NCBI GenBank assembly: GCA_900469615.1
Contig: UBYA01000011.1
Coordinates: 434,001 to 498,000, forward strand
Source: Hyphomicrobiales bacterium
GTDB lineage: Bacteria; Pseudomonadota; Alphaproteobacteria; Rhizobiales; Rhizobiaceae
DNA length: 64,000 nucleotides
Direction: 5' to 3'
Position 1 is the stretch's first letter. Every line of letters starts with the position of its first letter. Shown in pieces: positions 8,795 through 18,366 of this stretch. The notes below the pieces were generated by a model, which did not search any database, was not told the origin of the DNA, and saw nothing but the letters and a program-made list of their open reading frames with translations. The position numbers were made by a program, and so were the translations under genes.

Positions 8795-9221
8795 GCACGG
8801 CCCACGGTTCATAACGTCCCTTGCGGGACCGCGTCCTGCGTCGACAGTTCATGTCGAGCATGCCGCGCAATGCCCAATCTACCAACCCCATCCCATCACT
8901 CTCACCCTGCCGGGCTTTCACCATCCACCGGCGGCTTCAGCCGCGTCATGCGGCATGGCCAACGCTAGATAGCTAACTCCGGATCGAAAGAAAGGTGAAG
9001 AAACGTTGTATTAACGGTTTGTAACATGCGTTTGGTCGGCACCGTCGCATTCCGGCGACACCGCGCAGATCTGATGCGCTTTCAATACCCTTGCTGGCCA
9101 AATCAATGCTTTCCGGAAAAGGAGCCGGACGGACGCGCGGAGACACATCCTCCTCGCTTGTGCGCCACAGCCGGCATACCGACGCCTCGGCCGTGAAATT
9201 TACGTGGGAAGAGATTTTTTA
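8795..9221. other. Non-coding stretch upstream of the TetR and SDR genes
   Basis: About 430 bases between the divergent TetR-type gene and the SDR promoter. No open frame has convincing coding character. The part from about 8970 to 9030 is AT-rich and is a plausible promoter zone for the TetR-MFS unit, but I cannot point to a clear operator. Confidence 0.4.
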
Positions 9222-9250
9222 TTGACGGGTAGAAGCGGCCTACCTAGGCT
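9222..9250 (+). promoter_or_regulatory. Predicted promoter of the SDR-GMC operon
   Basis: TTGACG and TAGGCT are separated by exactly 17 bases, ending 47 bases before the TTG start of the SDR gene. Confidence 0.45.
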
Positions 9251-9297
9251 CCTTGTTGGCGGAGGCTTTCCAAGGATCCGCCGACGGGGAGGACATC

Positions 9298-10026
9298 TTG
9301 GGACAGAAACTTGCAGGCAAGGTCGCACTGGTCACGGGGGCAAGCTCCGGCATCGGGCGCGCGGCCGCATTGGCTCTCGCCGAAGAGGGTGTGAAGTTGG
9401 CACTCGTCGGCCGTTCCGCCGAAAGGCTGAAGGCGGTAGCCGGGAAGACAGGCGGCGACGTGCTGGTATTGCCGGCAGATCTCACCGAGCCGGGCACGGT
9501 CAAAAGCGTCGTCGATGCCACGATACAGCGCTTCGGCCGGATCGATATTCTGCTGCCCAACGCCGGCCTCTACATCCCCGGCGATGTCGCCGAAGGCGAT
9601 CCCGACGCCTGGGACGAGCTCATTGCCATCAATGTCAATTCGGTCTTCCGGCTGGCCCGCGCCGTGCTGCCGGGCATGATTGCTCGAGGCGGCGGCCAGA
9701 TCGTCGTGACGTCCTCCGTTGCGGGACATCAGGCCATTCATTGGGAGCCGATCTATTCGGCATCCAAACATGCGATCCAGGCTTTCGTGCACGGGCTGCG
9801 GCGGCAAACCATGAAGCAAAATATCCGCGTCGGCTCCGTGGCGCCCGGCGTCGTGCTGAACGAGCTCTGGGGTTATACCGACCCTGCCGCCATCGATGCC
9901 AAGGTCGAGGCACGCGAGGGTCTGCGATCGGAGGACGTCGCCGACGCGGTGCTCTTCATGCTGACGCGGCCGGCCAACGTCACCATCCGCGATCTCGTGA
10001 TCCTGCCGCAGATTCAGGATATCTGA
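9298..10026 (+). CDS. Short-chain dehydrogenase/reductase
   Basis: A 242-residue NAD(P)-dependent oxidoreductase of the classical SDR type: cofactor motif TGASSGIG near the N terminus, NAG at the end of strand 4, catalytic Ser in TSSVAG and the active pair in YSASK. The TTG at 9298 is chosen because GGGAGG lies 6 bases before it and the protein then begins, as usual, just before the first beta strand; an upstream in-frame TTG at 9253 has no ribosome site. Only three bases separate it from the GMC oxidoreductase gene, so the two are co-transcribed and probably act on the same alcohol/ketone substrate. Substrate unknown. Confidence 0.88.
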   Translation: MGQKLAGKVALVTGASSGIGRAAALALAEEGVKLALVGRSAERLKAVAGKTGGDVLVLPADLTEPGTVKSVVDATIQRFGRIDILLPNAGLYIPGDVAEGDPDAWDELIAINVNSVFRLARAVLPGMIARGGGQIVVTSSVAGHQAIHWEPIYSASKHAIQAFVHGLRRQTMKQNIRVGSVAPGVVLNELWGYTDPAAIDAKVEAREGLRSEDVADAVLFMLTRPANVTIRDLVILPQIQDI

Positions 10027-10029
10027 GCC

Positions 10030-11727
10030 TTGCCCGAATTCGACTACATCATCGTCGGTGGCGGTGCGGCCGGCTGTGTGCTGGCAAATCGCCTGAGCGA
10101 AGATCCGGCCAAGCGCGTGTGCCTGGTCGAAGCCGGCATGGATCGCAACGCCCGCAAGGCCATCGTGCGCATTCCGCTGGCCATGGTCACTTTCATGGCG
10201 CCGGCGCTCGCCTTTCTCGGCGGCCCGAAATTCATGTCCTGGTTCGAGACCGAGCCGGAGCCGGGCCTGCAGGGCCGCTCCATAGCCTTGCCGCGCGGCA
10301 AGGGAACCGGAGGCTCGACGAATGTCAACGGCCAGATCTTCATGCGCGGCCAGCGCGAGGATTTCGACCATTGGCGCGACCTCGGCAATCCCGGCTGGGG
10401 TTACGACGATCTGCTGCCCTATTTCCGCAAGCTGGAGCGGTTCGAGATTCTGGCGGAACCCGGCTCGGCCAGGCATATCCGCTTCGGCGGCGAATCGCTC
10501 GAAAAGCAGATCGACCCGGCCTATCACGGCACGAACGGGCCGCTGAACGTTGCGCCGCTGCGCAGCGTCAACCCGATGGCGGAGGTATTCCTGGACGCCG
10601 CGCAGCAGGCCGGCCATGCCTTGAATGCGGATTTCAACGGCGTGCGCCAGAACGGCGTCGGCCTCTACACCTTTACCCAGAAGAACGGCGAACGCGTCAC
10701 GGCCGAGGGCGCTTATCTCGACCCCGTACGACATCGGCCCAATCTCACGGTGATGAGCGAGACCGAGGTCACGCGCATCGTGTTCGACGGCCGCAAAGCG
10801 ACCGGCATCGCCTTCCGAAGGGATGGACGAAGCGGAACGCTCGACGCCCGCGAAATCATTCTCTCGGCGGGCTCGTTCGTATCGCCGCACCTGCTCATGC
10901 TGTCGGGCGTCGGCAATGCCAAAGACCTCGCGCGCCACGGCATTGCGGTCGTTGCCGACCTGCCGGGCGTGGGCGAAAACCTTCAGGATCATCTCGACGT
11001 CACGATCGAATATCGCGCCAAGTCCATCGCGCCCTATGGCATCTCCTGGCGAGCCCTGCCGCGAAATGCCGGTCATGTGCTCAACTGGATCTTCAACAGG
11101 CGCGGGCTGTTTTCCTCGACCACGGGCGAAGGCGGCGGATTTATCTCGACCGACCCGGCAAGCGACCGGCCCGATATCCAGCTCTTCTTCTGCACCGGCC
11201 GGGCCAACACGCAGGCCGCCTCGGGCTTTACCGGACATGGCTTCCTGATGCACGTCTGCCAGCTCCGGCCGGGCAGCATCGGCCGCGTCGCCCTGAAGAG
11301 CGCCGACCCCGGCGACAAGCCCACGATCCTCTACAATTTCTTTCGCGGCGACAGCACCATGGAAGCGCTGCGCAAGGGTATTCGGCTGGCGCGGAAGATT
11401 ACCGCCCAAGCTCCCTTTGCGCCGCATCTCGAGGCCGAGATCGACCCAGGCCCGGATGTCGAAAGCGACGGCGCCCTCGACGCCTTCATTCGAGAGCGCG
11501 TCGGCACGCTGTTTCATCCGGTCGGCACCTGCGCGATGGGGCACGGCGACCGTGCCGTCGTCGATCCCGCGACCATGCGGGTGCATGGCGTGGGCGGCCT
11601 GCGCGTCGTCGATGCCTCGATCATGCCGAGCATCGTTTCGGCCAACACGGTCGCGGCAACCTATTGCCTGGCCGAGAAGGCCGCCGATCTGATCCGCGCC
11701 ACCGACAAGGCCGGCGCTAAAGCCTAG
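10030..11727 (+). CDS. GMC family FAD-dependent oxidoreductase (choline dehydrogenase-like)
   Basis: A 565-residue flavoprotein that oxidises an alcohol to an aldehyde or ketone. The FAD-binding motif IIVGGGAAGCVLANRL opens the protein; GGSTNVNGQIFMRG is GMC signature 1, and ILSAGSFVSPHLLMLSGVG is signature 2. The C-terminal active-site part has FHPVGTCAMG and VSANTVAATY. The start is a TTG three bases after the SDR stop. It differs from choline dehydrogenase itself in lacking any bet gene neighbours, so the substrate is open. A second GMC enzyme is at about 40 kb. Confidence 0.88.
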   Translation: MPEFDYIIVGGGAAGCVLANRLSEDPAKRVCLVEAGMDRNARKAIVRIPLAMVTFMAPALAFLGGPKFMSWFETEPEPGLQGRSIALPRGKGTGGSTNVNGQIFMRGQREDFDHWRDLGNPGWGYDDLLPYFRKLERFEILAEPGSARHIRFGGESLEKQIDPAYHGTNGPLNVAPLRSVNPMAEVFLDAAQQAGHALNADFNGVRQNGVGLYTFTQKNGERVTAEGAYLDPVRHRPNLTVMSETEVTRIVFDGRKATGIAFRRDGRSGTLDAREIILSAGSFVSPHLLMLSGVGNAKDLARHGIAVVADLPGVGENLQDHLDVTIEYRAKSIAPYGISWRALPRNAGHVLNWIFNRRGLFSSTTGEGGGFISTDPASDRPDIQLFFCTGRANTQAASGFTGHGFLMHVCQLRPGSIGRVALKSADPGDKPTILYNFFRGDSTMEALRKGIRLARKITAQAPFAPHLEAEIDPGPDVESDGALDAFIRERVGTLFHPVGTCAMGHGDRAVVDPATMRVHGVGGLRVVDASIMPSIVSANTVAATYCLAEKAADLIRATDKAGAKA

Positions 11728-11928
11728 AATGGCTCAGTTTTCATGAAATCGCGGAACCGCTCTATCTTTTTGGTTTGACGCGTTTGCGGAGGGAAAGCCG
11801 CCGCCTCGCCGGAATGTAACGCCGACAAGCCGATTACGGGAGAGTCAAACCTTGACATGCGCGGCGCAGCCACAAACATGGCGCGGCTCGTATTTGCCAA
11901 TCGACTCAAACAGGTAGTCCTGAAAAAG

Positions 11929-12822
11929 ATGCGTTTCTCTCTCCTCCTGCCGCTGCTCGTGTCCTTCGCTCCCCTGTCCGCCGCCGCAGCCGGAACGCCA
12001 TGTGCCGACCTTGTCGAGGGCAGCGCCGTCCTTCAGCATGCCGATGGCTTTGCCATTTCCCAGCTGCATGACGGCTGCGCCGTCTCGAACGCGATTTTCA
12101 AATCCGATGGCAGAATGGCGTGGACCTTCGATCGTGCCGAATTCAAGGGGGACGGCCTGGTCGACTTCCTCAAATCCATATCGAGCAAGCCCGATCGCCT
12201 GCCCAGCTGGGGCCGGATCTCCGTCGAGGGCGCGCGCTTCACGCCGATGATGGACAATGCCTTCGCCAACTATATCGCGACCGTTCAGCAATGGCCGATG
12301 GATATGTCCGGCTCCTTCCGTTTCGATCGCAAGGACGGCTATCTGGACATTCAGGAGCTGGAGCTCACCAATTTGCGCCTCGGCAAAGTCTCGCTCTCGG
12401 CCGAGCTGAGCCTTCCGAAAGATGCCGACATTTCCAGGCTGGCGCAGGACGGGTCCATCGGCCTGTCCCGTTTGCGCTTCCGCCTCGATAATCTGGGGCT
12501 GTTCGAGGGCATGGCCGTGCCGTCGCTCGCCGCGTTCATCCAGCAGATGACGGGCTCGGACGACCCCGCCCAGGGTATCAGCCAGCTGCGCGATACGGCG
12601 GTAGCGGCGCTGCAGGCCCTGCCCGACAGCCGGATCGATGCGGAATCGAAGAAGGCGCTGCTGCGCTTCGTGCAGGACCTGCCTCACCCGACCGGCTTCT
12701 TCACGCTCGACCTTGCCTTCGACAAGCCGTTGACGGTCGGCGCTCTCGATTTCAACGGCGCGCAGCTTGCGCAGGCTGCCCTGGCAACCGCGAAGCTTTC
12801 GGTCAGCTACAAGGCCCGTTGA
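11929..12822 (+). CDS. Exported hypothetical protein
   Basis: A 297-residue protein beginning with a standard signal peptide (MRFSLLLPLLVSFAPLSAAAA). The mature part has no motif that I recognise; it alternates predicted beta strands and helices and has a single Cys pair near the N terminus (TPCADL, DGCAVS), compatible with one disulfide. The ATG at 11929 is chosen because it places the signal peptide at the N terminus; the open frame extends 24 codons upstream. Presumably periplasmic. It follows the GMC gene by 200 bases on the same strand but is separated by a possible weak hairpin, so linkage is not certain. Confidence 0.65.
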   Translation: MRFSLLLPLLVSFAPLSAAAAGTPCADLVEGSAVLQHADGFAISQLHDGCAVSNAIFKSDGRMAWTFDRAEFKGDGLVDFLKSISSKPDRLPSWGRISVEGARFTPMMDNAFANYIATVQQWPMDMSGSFRFDRKDGYLDIQELELTNLRLGKVSLSAELSLPKDADISRLAQDGSIGLSRLRFRLDNLGLFEGMAVPSLAAFIQQMTGSDDPAQGISQLRDTAVAALQALPDSRIDAESKKALLRFVQDLPHPTGFFTLDLAFDKPLTVGALDFNGAQLAQAALATAKLSVSYKAR

Positions 12823-12976
12823 GCAAGCCGGCGCGGATGCGGCATCTGAATGTGCGGCAACCGCGCCAACAGGAAGTCCGCCCACACCGGCTCAAGCAGG
12901 GCTGATATCGGTCGCTTGAGAAGCCGCCCTCTCATCGCACAAGAGACGCAAGGGCCGCCGGAACCCGCCTGCGGCC

Positions 12977-14134
12977 TCAGACCGGATCTTCGCGGTGCAG
13001 GTCGTGAATGGCGACGGCATCGTCGGTGATGGGCGGCAGCAGCCATTCGGTGTGACGCAGCGTGCGCTTGGTGTCCTCCAGCCCCATATCCCAGTGCTCG
13101 CGCATCGAGGTGCCTGAGAACTCGTAGTCCTTGGCATGGCCTTCATAGTTCTTGTGCTGATAGATCAGGTGCACGATGTTGACGACTCCGGCGTCGGAAT
13201 AGTCCGTGATCAGCTCTTCCTCTTCGGGTGTCAGCTGCTCCTTGGGAACACGCTTCAGCGCGCCCAGCAATTTCATCTTCAGTCCGTGAATGCGCTTGAA
13301 ATTGTCGGTATTCTGCCGCGTGCGGCTCGAATACATGATGTCCTTGTGTCGGGAGAGGACGTCGGGCATGCTGCGCGGCAGCACGCCACGGGCGCTGAAC
13401 AGATCCACCTGGAACACAAGCGAGCTGCGGTCTTCTTCCTGATCGAGCAGATATTGCAGCGGCGTGTTGGAGACGATGCCGCCGTCCCAGTAATATTCGC
13501 CTTCGATGCGGATCGACGGCAGGGCCGGAGGCAGGGCGCCGCTTGCCATGATATGCTCAGGCCCGATGCGGATATTGTCGGTGTCGAAATAGACGAAGTT
13601 GCCGGTGCGGACATTCACCGCGCCGACGCTGAAGCGCTTCTTGCCGTCGTTCAGCACATCGAAGTCGATGAGCATCTCCAGCGTCTTCTTCAGCTCGGCG
13701 GAATCGTAGAAACTGGTCGCACCCTCGGCGCCCGGCAGCTCGAACCATGGATTGGGAAAGCGCGGCTTGAAGAAACCGGGCTGGCCCATCGTCATGGTCA
13801 TCCATGAGCTGGTACGGTTGCGGATATCGCGGAAGAAATCGCCTTCCGGCGTATAGGCCCAGATCTTGCGGCCGGAGATGATCTGCCAGAACTGCTCTAG
13901 ACGCTGCAGGCGCCTGCCCGGATCGTTACCGGCGATGATGGCGGCGTTGACCGCGCCGATCGAGACGCCCGAAAGCCATGTCGGCTCGCATCCCGTTTCG
14001 GCAAGCGCCTGGTAGACGCCGGCCTGATAGGCGCCGAGCGCGCCGCCGCCCTGGAATACGAGGGCAACCCGATCATATTGAACGGCGATTTCCGGGATGG
14101 TCGGCGCAGCGGCCTTGGTATTTCGTTCGAGCAC
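12977..14134 (-). CDS. Patatin-like phospholipase/acyl hydrolase
   Basis: A 385-residue serine hydrolase using a Ser-Asp dyad. Visible hallmarks are the oxyanion loop FQGGGALGAYQAGVYQAL, the nucleophile elbow GVSIGAVNAA (G-x-S-x-G) and the catalytic Asp in YYWDGGIVSNTP. The C-terminal 130 residues match the DUF3734 type of extension seen in many patatin proteins of alphaproteobacteria. The start is a GTG with GGAGACG in front. It lies 37 bases after the acetoacetate decarboxylase gene on the same strand, and rhizobia often carry this trio with 3-hydroxybutyrate dehydrogenase. A role in releasing 3-hydroxybutyrate or acyl chains from polyhydroxybutyrate or lipid is inference. Confidence 0.88.
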   Translation of the reverse strand: MLERNTKAAAPTIPEIAVQYDRVALVFQGGGALGAYQAGVYQALAETGCEPTWLSGVSIGAVNAAIIAGNDPGRRLQRLEQFWQIISGRKIWAYTPEGDFFRDIRNRTSSWMTMTMGQPGFFKPRFPNPWFELPGAEGATSFYDSAELKKTLEMLIDFDVLNDGKKRFSVGAVNVRTGNFVYFDTDNIRIGPEHIMASGALPPALPSIRIEGEYYWDGGIVSNTPLQYLLDQEEDRSSLVFQVDLFSARGVLPRSMPDVLSRHKDIMYSSRTRQNTDNFKRIHGLKMKLLGALKRVPKEQLTPEEEELITDYSDAGVVNIVHLIYQHKNYEGHAKDYEFSGTSMREHWDMGLEDTKRTLRHTEWLLPPITDDAVAIHDLHREDPV

Positions 14135-14171
14135 GATCCGTCTCCAGCAAGGTTAACGATAAGGCTTTCGA

Positions 14172-14918
14172 TTACCTGCGCTCGCCGAGGTAGTCGTGAA
14201 CGACTTCGCCCAGCCCGAGCGTCAGGTCGGCGGTGAAATGAACGGCCGAGACCACGTCGAGAACCGGCAGTCGCGCGACATCGGCCATGACGTGCGGCCT
14301 GAGATCCAGGGCAGCGGGAGAGGTCCAGGCCTCCTTGATGGCGATATCGGTCAGGTAGTAGCGCACCAGTTCGCAGATGCGTGGGCTGGCGTCGACATGC
14401 GGCACGATCTTGATCAGGAAGTTGGGCTCGGACAGGGCGGCCAGAAGCGGCGCCTGCTCGACCGGCTTGTGCTTGTAGCCCATCGTGCCCGTGGCGCAGA
14501 GAACGCTGCCGTAATGCAGCGTGCCGACGATGACCTCGCCTTCGTTGACGATCTTCGGATTGGCGAGCTTCTTGGGAAAGCCCCAGATCTCGCGGCCGCC
14601 GGTGATCGGCGCATCGTCGTCCAGGTACATGGAATGGACATAGCCGCCGCGCTGGCCGCGATAGCTGACCGGGATGACCTGTCCGGTCTCGGTGTAGTCG
14701 CCGAAGCCTGTGGAATCCGGCATGCGGATGAATTCGTATTTCACCAGCGGCTCGTCGATTTCGAGCGGCTCGGGCACCACGGCCTCCAGGGCTTCGCGGG
14801 TCGTGCGGTAGGTGATGATGATGTATTCGCGATCGAAGAACCTGTAGGGGCCGGGGGGATAGGAAGGATTGGTCAGCGGCATCGCATAGGCATGCTTGAG
14901 AATGTCTTCGACCTTCAT
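14172..14918 (-). CDS. adc: Acetoacetate decarboxylase
   Basis: Converts acetoacetate to acetone and CO2 through a Schiff base. The 248-residue protein has the family's key segment [14 protein letters not shown], in which the first Lys of the KK pair is the expected Schiff-base residue, and the conserved [12 protein letters not shown] and [12 protein letters not shown] blocks. Length is typical (about 245). The ATG at 14918 gives the usual N terminus; the open frame runs further upstream without homology. It is transcribed with the patatin gene and is divergent from 3-hydroxybutyrate dehydrogenase, whose product is acetoacetate, so the two can feed each other. Confidence 0.92.
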   Translation of the reverse strand: MKVEDILKHAYAMPLTNPSYPPGPYRFFDREYIIITYRTTREALEAVVPEPLEIDEPLVKYEFIRMPDSTGFGDYTETGQVIPVSYRGQRGGYVHSMYLDDDAPITGGREIWGFPKKLANPKIVNEGEVIVGTLHYGSVLCATGTMGYKHKPVEQAPLLAALSEPNFLIKIVPHVDASPRICELVRYYLTDIAIKEAWTSPAALDLRPHVMADVARLPVLDVVSAVHFTADLTLGLGEVVHDYLGERR

Positions 14919-15137
14919 CGTATTGTCCGTCGTTGGAGGAAATCGCCGGGTGCCGGAGCGGAAACTTGCACGCTTGCATGACAATGAAGTGTCAGGTGGA
15001 AGTGTGGGGCGCCAGCGCGGAGCGGCGGAGGGCCACACAGGCACTGTTATCAAAGCGACATATGAGGCTGGCAGTGTGCGCCCTTATCGGCATTTTCCTT
15101 TATTCAACCATGCCATAGGGATTGCGGGAGTAGCAGA

Positions 15138-15926
15138 ATGGGTTCGTTGACTTCGAAGAATGCGCTGGTCACCGGTTCCACGAGCGGCATCGGGCTTGCG
15201 ATTGCGCGCGCCTTCGCCGCCGAAGGCGCCAATGTCACCATCAACGGCCTTGGCGATGCCGATGCGATCGAAAAGGAACGGACCGCCATCGAAGCCGATT
15301 TCGGCGTGAAGTGCCGCTATTCCGGCGCCAACATGATGAATGGCGAGGAAGTCACCGCGATGGTGCGTGAAGCCGAGGGCGCTTTCGGCAGCCTCGATGT
15401 CCTGGTCAACAACGCCGGCATCCAGTTCGTCGCCCCGATCGAGGAATTCCCCGATGACAAGTGGGAAGCGATCATCCGCATCAACCTTCTCGCCGCCTTC
15501 TATGCCATCAAGGCCGCCATTCCCGGCATGAAGGCGCGCAAATGGGGCCGCATCATCAACACTTCCTCGGCGCATGCGCTCGTCGCCTCGCCGTTCAAGT
15601 CGGCCTATGTCTCGGCCAAGCACGGCATTACCGGCCTTACCAAGACCATCGCTCTCGAAGCCGCGCGCGACGGCGTCACCGTCAACTCCATCGCGCCCGG
15701 CTATGTCTGGACGCCGCTGGTCGAAAAGCAGATCCCCGAGACCATGAAGGCCCGCAACATGACGGAAGAGCAGGTCAAGCACGACGTACTGCTTGCCGCC
15801 CAGCCGACGAAGGAATTCGTGACCGTCGACGAGGTCGCCGCCATCGCCGTTTTCCTGTGCGGTGACGCCGCCAAGCAGATTACCGGCACGACACTTTCCG
15901 TCGACGGCGGCTGGACCGCCGAGTAA
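15138..15926 (+). CDS. bdhA: D-3-hydroxybutyrate dehydrogenase
   Basis: Oxidises (R)-3-hydroxybutyrate to acetoacetate with NAD+, the first cytoplasmic step in use of depolymerised polyhydroxybutyrate. The 262-residue SDR has the cofactor loop GSTSGIG, NNAG, catalytic Ser in NTSSAHALVASPFKSAY and the YVSAK pair; the substrate-loop segment GYVWTPLVEKQIP and the C-terminal TGTTLSVDGGWTAE are characteristic of bacterial BdhA. GGGAG precedes the ATG. It is divergent from acetoacetate decarboxylase across 219 bases and is followed by polyphosphate kinase after 96 bases. Rhizobial BdhA is needed for growth on hydroxybutyrate. Confidence 0.93.
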   Translation: MGSLTSKNALVTGSTSGIGLAIARAFAAEGANVTINGLGDADAIEKERTAIEADFGVKCRYSGANMMNGEEVTAMVREAEGAFGSLDVLVNNAGIQFVAPIEEFPDDKWEAIIRINLLAAFYAIKAAIPGMKARKWGRIINTSSAHALVASPFKSAYVSAKHGITGLTKTIALEAARDGVTVNSIAPGYVWTPLVEKQIPETMKARNMTEEQVKHDVLLAAQPTKEFVTVDEVAAIAVFLCGDAAKQITGTTLSVDGGWTAE

Positions 15927-16022
15927 GCCGAAGCCATAGCCGGCGCATGTTCGAACGGCGGTGCCGGTCTCTGTGGTCGAACACCACAGCATCAACATGG
16001 AAAACAGAGCAGGAGGCGCATA

Positions 16023-16937
16023 ATGACCGATGACACCCAGGATCCGCTCAACCGCATCAAGGACGAGATCGTCGACAGCTTCGACGAAGAGCTGGAGATG
16101 CAGCTCGAAGAGGATCGGCTGGACGAGTTGGTCGCCGAAGGCATGATCGAGACTGCCGGACCGTCGCTCGAGCGCAAGCTCTACTTCCGCGAACTCTTCC
16201 GCCTTCAGCACGAACTCGTCCGCCTGCAGGACTGGGTGCAATACAAAAAGCTCAAGGTCGTCGTCTTGTTCGAGGGCCGGGATTCCGCCGGCAAGGGCGG
16301 CGCCATCAAGCGCGTGACGCAACGCCTCAACCCGCGCGTCTGCCGCGTCGTCGCCCTGCCTGCGCCGACCGAGCGCGAGCGGCATCAATGGTATTTCCAG
16401 CGCTACACCGCCCATCTGCCGACCGCGGGCGAAATGGTGCTGTTCGACCGCAGCTGGTACAACCGCGCCGGTGTGGAGCGCGTCATGGGCTTCTGCTCGC
16501 CCGAAGAGCTGGAAGAATTCTTCCGTTCCGTGCCGGATTTCGAGCGCATGCTGGTTCGCTCCGGCATCATCCTGCTCAAATACTGGTTCTCCATCACCGA
16601 TGAAGAGCAGGAATTCCGCTTCAACATGCGCATTCAGGACCCGTTGAAGCAGTGGAAGCTGTCGCCGATGGACCTGCAGAGCCGCGTCCACTGGGAGGAA
16701 TACACCAAGGCCAAGGAAGAGATGCTGGAGCGCACCCACATTCCGGAAGCGCCGTGGTGGGTGGTTCAGGCGGTCGACAAGAAGAAGGCGCGCCTCAACT
16801 GCATCGCCCATCTTTTGAACCAGATTCCCTACGAGACCGTGCCGAAGCCGGAGATCATCCTGCCGGAGCGCCTCCGCCACGAGGATTACCACCGCACGCC
16901 CGTACCGCCGGAAATGTACGTTCCGGAAATCTACTGA
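16023..16937 (+). CDS. ppk2: Polyphosphate kinase 2
   Basis: Transfers phosphate between polyphosphate and nucleoside diphosphates, usually in the direction of GTP or ATP synthesis. The 304-residue protein has the PPK2 Walker A motif EGRDSAGKGGAIKR (near residue 83), the lid-type RHQWYFQRYTAHLP segment and the Walker B region LFDRSWYNRAGVERVMGF. One PPK2 domain and no second copy indicate the class I, single-domain form common in rhizobia. The acidic N-terminal 45 residues (DSFDEELEMQLEEDRLDEL) are typical. AGGAGG precedes the ATG. It may be co-transcribed with bdhA, which would tie storage-polymer use (PHB and polyphosphate) together. Confidence 0.93.
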   Translation: MTDDTQDPLNRIKDEIVDSFDEELEMQLEEDRLDELVAEGMIETAGPSLERKLYFRELFRLQHELVRLQDWVQYKKLKVVVLFEGRDSAGKGGAIKRVTQRLNPRVCRVVALPAPTERERHQWYFQRYTAHLPTAGEMVLFDRSWYNRAGVERVMGFCSPEELEEFFRSVPDFERMLVRSGIILLKYWFSITDEEQEFRFNMRIQDPLKQWKLSPMDLQSRVHWEEYTKAKEEMLERTHIPEAPWWVVQAVDKKKARLNCIAHLLNQIPYETVPKPEIILPERLRHEDYHRTPVPPEMYVPEIY

Positions 16938-17062
16938 CGTAATCGACGGGACTTGCTCGCCCGTGCGGGCCCGTCTTCCGCCGGAGACTATGGCGGGCCA
17001 GTCCCCTCAAGTGATGATATGATACGATCGTGAAATTCGTGTCGTCGGCTGAGGAGACCGTC

Positions 17063-18346
17063 ATGACTGCGCCGCATCCCTCAAAAACCCATATCGGCAA
17101 CCACGCCCTGCATCCTGAAACCCAGATGCTGAATTACGGCTACGACCCGGAGCTGTCCGAGGGCGCGGTCAAGCCTCCGGTTTTCCTGACCTCCACCTTC
17201 GTCTTCAAGTCGGCCGAGGACGGGCGCGATTTCTTCAATTACATATCCGGCCGCAACAAGCCCCCTGCAGGCCGGGGCGTCGGCCTCGTCTACTCGCGCT
17301 TCAACCATCCCAACAGCGAAATCGTCGAGGACCGTCTTGCCGTCTACGAAAGGACGGAAAGCGGCGCGCTGTTCTCCTCGGGCATGTCGGCGATCGCCAC
17401 CACCCTTCTGACTTTCGTGCGCCCGGGCGATACGATCCTGCATTCCCAGCCGCTCTATGGCGGCACGGAAACGCTCATCGCCAAGACATTCCTCAATATG
17501 GGCGTATCCGCCGTCGGATTTGCCGACGGCGTCAACGAGGTCTCGGTGATGTCCAGCGCCGAGGAGGCGATGGCAAAAGGCCGCGTATCGGTCATTTTCG
17601 TGGAAACCCCGGCCAATCCGACGAACAGCCTGGTCGATATCGCCATGATCCGCCGCGTTGCCGACGCGATCGGCAGGAAGCAGGGCCATACGCCGATCAT
17701 CGCATGCGACAATACCCTGCTCGGCCCGATCTTCCAGCGGCCGATCGAGCATGGGGCGGATATCTCGCTTTATTCGCTGACCAAATATGTCGGCGGCCAT
17801 TCCGATCTGATCGCAGGCGCCGCACTCGGCTCGAAAGCCGTCGTCAGGCAGGTCAAGGCGTTGCGCGGCGCGATCGGCACGCAGCTCGACCCGCATTCCT
17901 GCTGGATGCTCGGCCGCTCGCTGGAAACACTGCAGCTCCGCATGGAGCGGGCAAACAGCAACGCCCGGGCGGTGGCCGATTTCCTGCGCGATCACCCGAA
18001 GGTCGAGCAGATTCACTATCTGCCCTACACGGACCCGAACTCACCGACGGGCCGCACCTTCGCGGCCCAGTGCAGCGGCGCAGGCTCCACCTTCTCTTTC
18101 GATATCAAAGGCGGTCAGCCGGCATCGTTCAAGTTCCTGAACGCGCTGCAGCTCTTCAAGCTCGCCGTCAGCCTCGGCGGCACGGAATCGCTCGCCTCCC
18201 ACCCCGCAACGACGACGCATTCCGGCGTTCCCATGGACGTCCGCCACCGCATCGGCGTGCTGGAATCCACGATCCGCCTGTCGATCGGCATCGAACATCC
18301 GGACGATCTCATCGCCGACCTCGCGGCCGCCCTCGACAGCGCTTGA
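17063..18346 (+). CDS. Cystathionine gamma-synthase/methionine gamma-lyase family PLP enzyme
   Basis: A 427-residue PLP enzyme of the Cys/Met metabolism family. PLP-binding features include the block [47 protein letters not shown], the Asp in [10 protein letters not shown] and the Schiff-base Lys in [16 protein letters not shown]; the C-terminal [18 protein letters not shown] is the substrate-side signature. The long form with [16 protein letters not shown] after the second strand is found in a rhizobial subgroup often labelled only 'cystathionine gamma-synthase family'. GAGGAG before the ATG at 17063 decides the start over an upstream one at 17030. The exact reaction (gamma-elimination from methionine or gamma-replacement) cannot be fixed from sequence. 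Confidence 0.85.
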   Translation: MTAPHPSKTHIGNHALHPETQMLNYGYDPELSEGAVKPPVFLTSTFVFKSAEDGRDFFNYISGRNKPPAGRGVGLVYSRFNHPNSEIVEDRLAVYERTESGALFSSGMSAIATTLLTFVRPGDTILHSQPLYGGTETLIAKTFLNMGVSAVGFADGVNEVSVMSSAEEAMAKGRVSVIFVETPANPTNSLVDIAMIRRVADAIGRKQGHTPIIACDNTLLGPIFQRPIEHGADISLYSLTKYVGGHSDLIAGAALGSKAVVRQVKALRGAIGTQLDPHSCWMLGRSLETLQLRMERANSNARAVADFLRDHPKVEQIHYLPYTDPNSPTGRTFAAQCSGAGSTFSFDIKGGQPASFKFLNALQLFKLAVSLGGTESLASHPATTTHSGVPMDVRHRIGVLESTIRLSIGIEHPDDLIADLAAALDSA

Positions 18347-18366
18347 TGAAGCCCAGCCGCCTCGGC

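Noticed and set aside
8715..8924. Minus-strand 69-codon frame overlapping the TetR start region
   Set aside because: No ribosome site, no family similarity and unlikely composition; probably non-coding leader.
16945..16975. GC-rich inverted repeat after the polyphosphate kinase gene
   Set aside because: Several competing pairings are possible and only TT follows; not clear enough to call a terminator.
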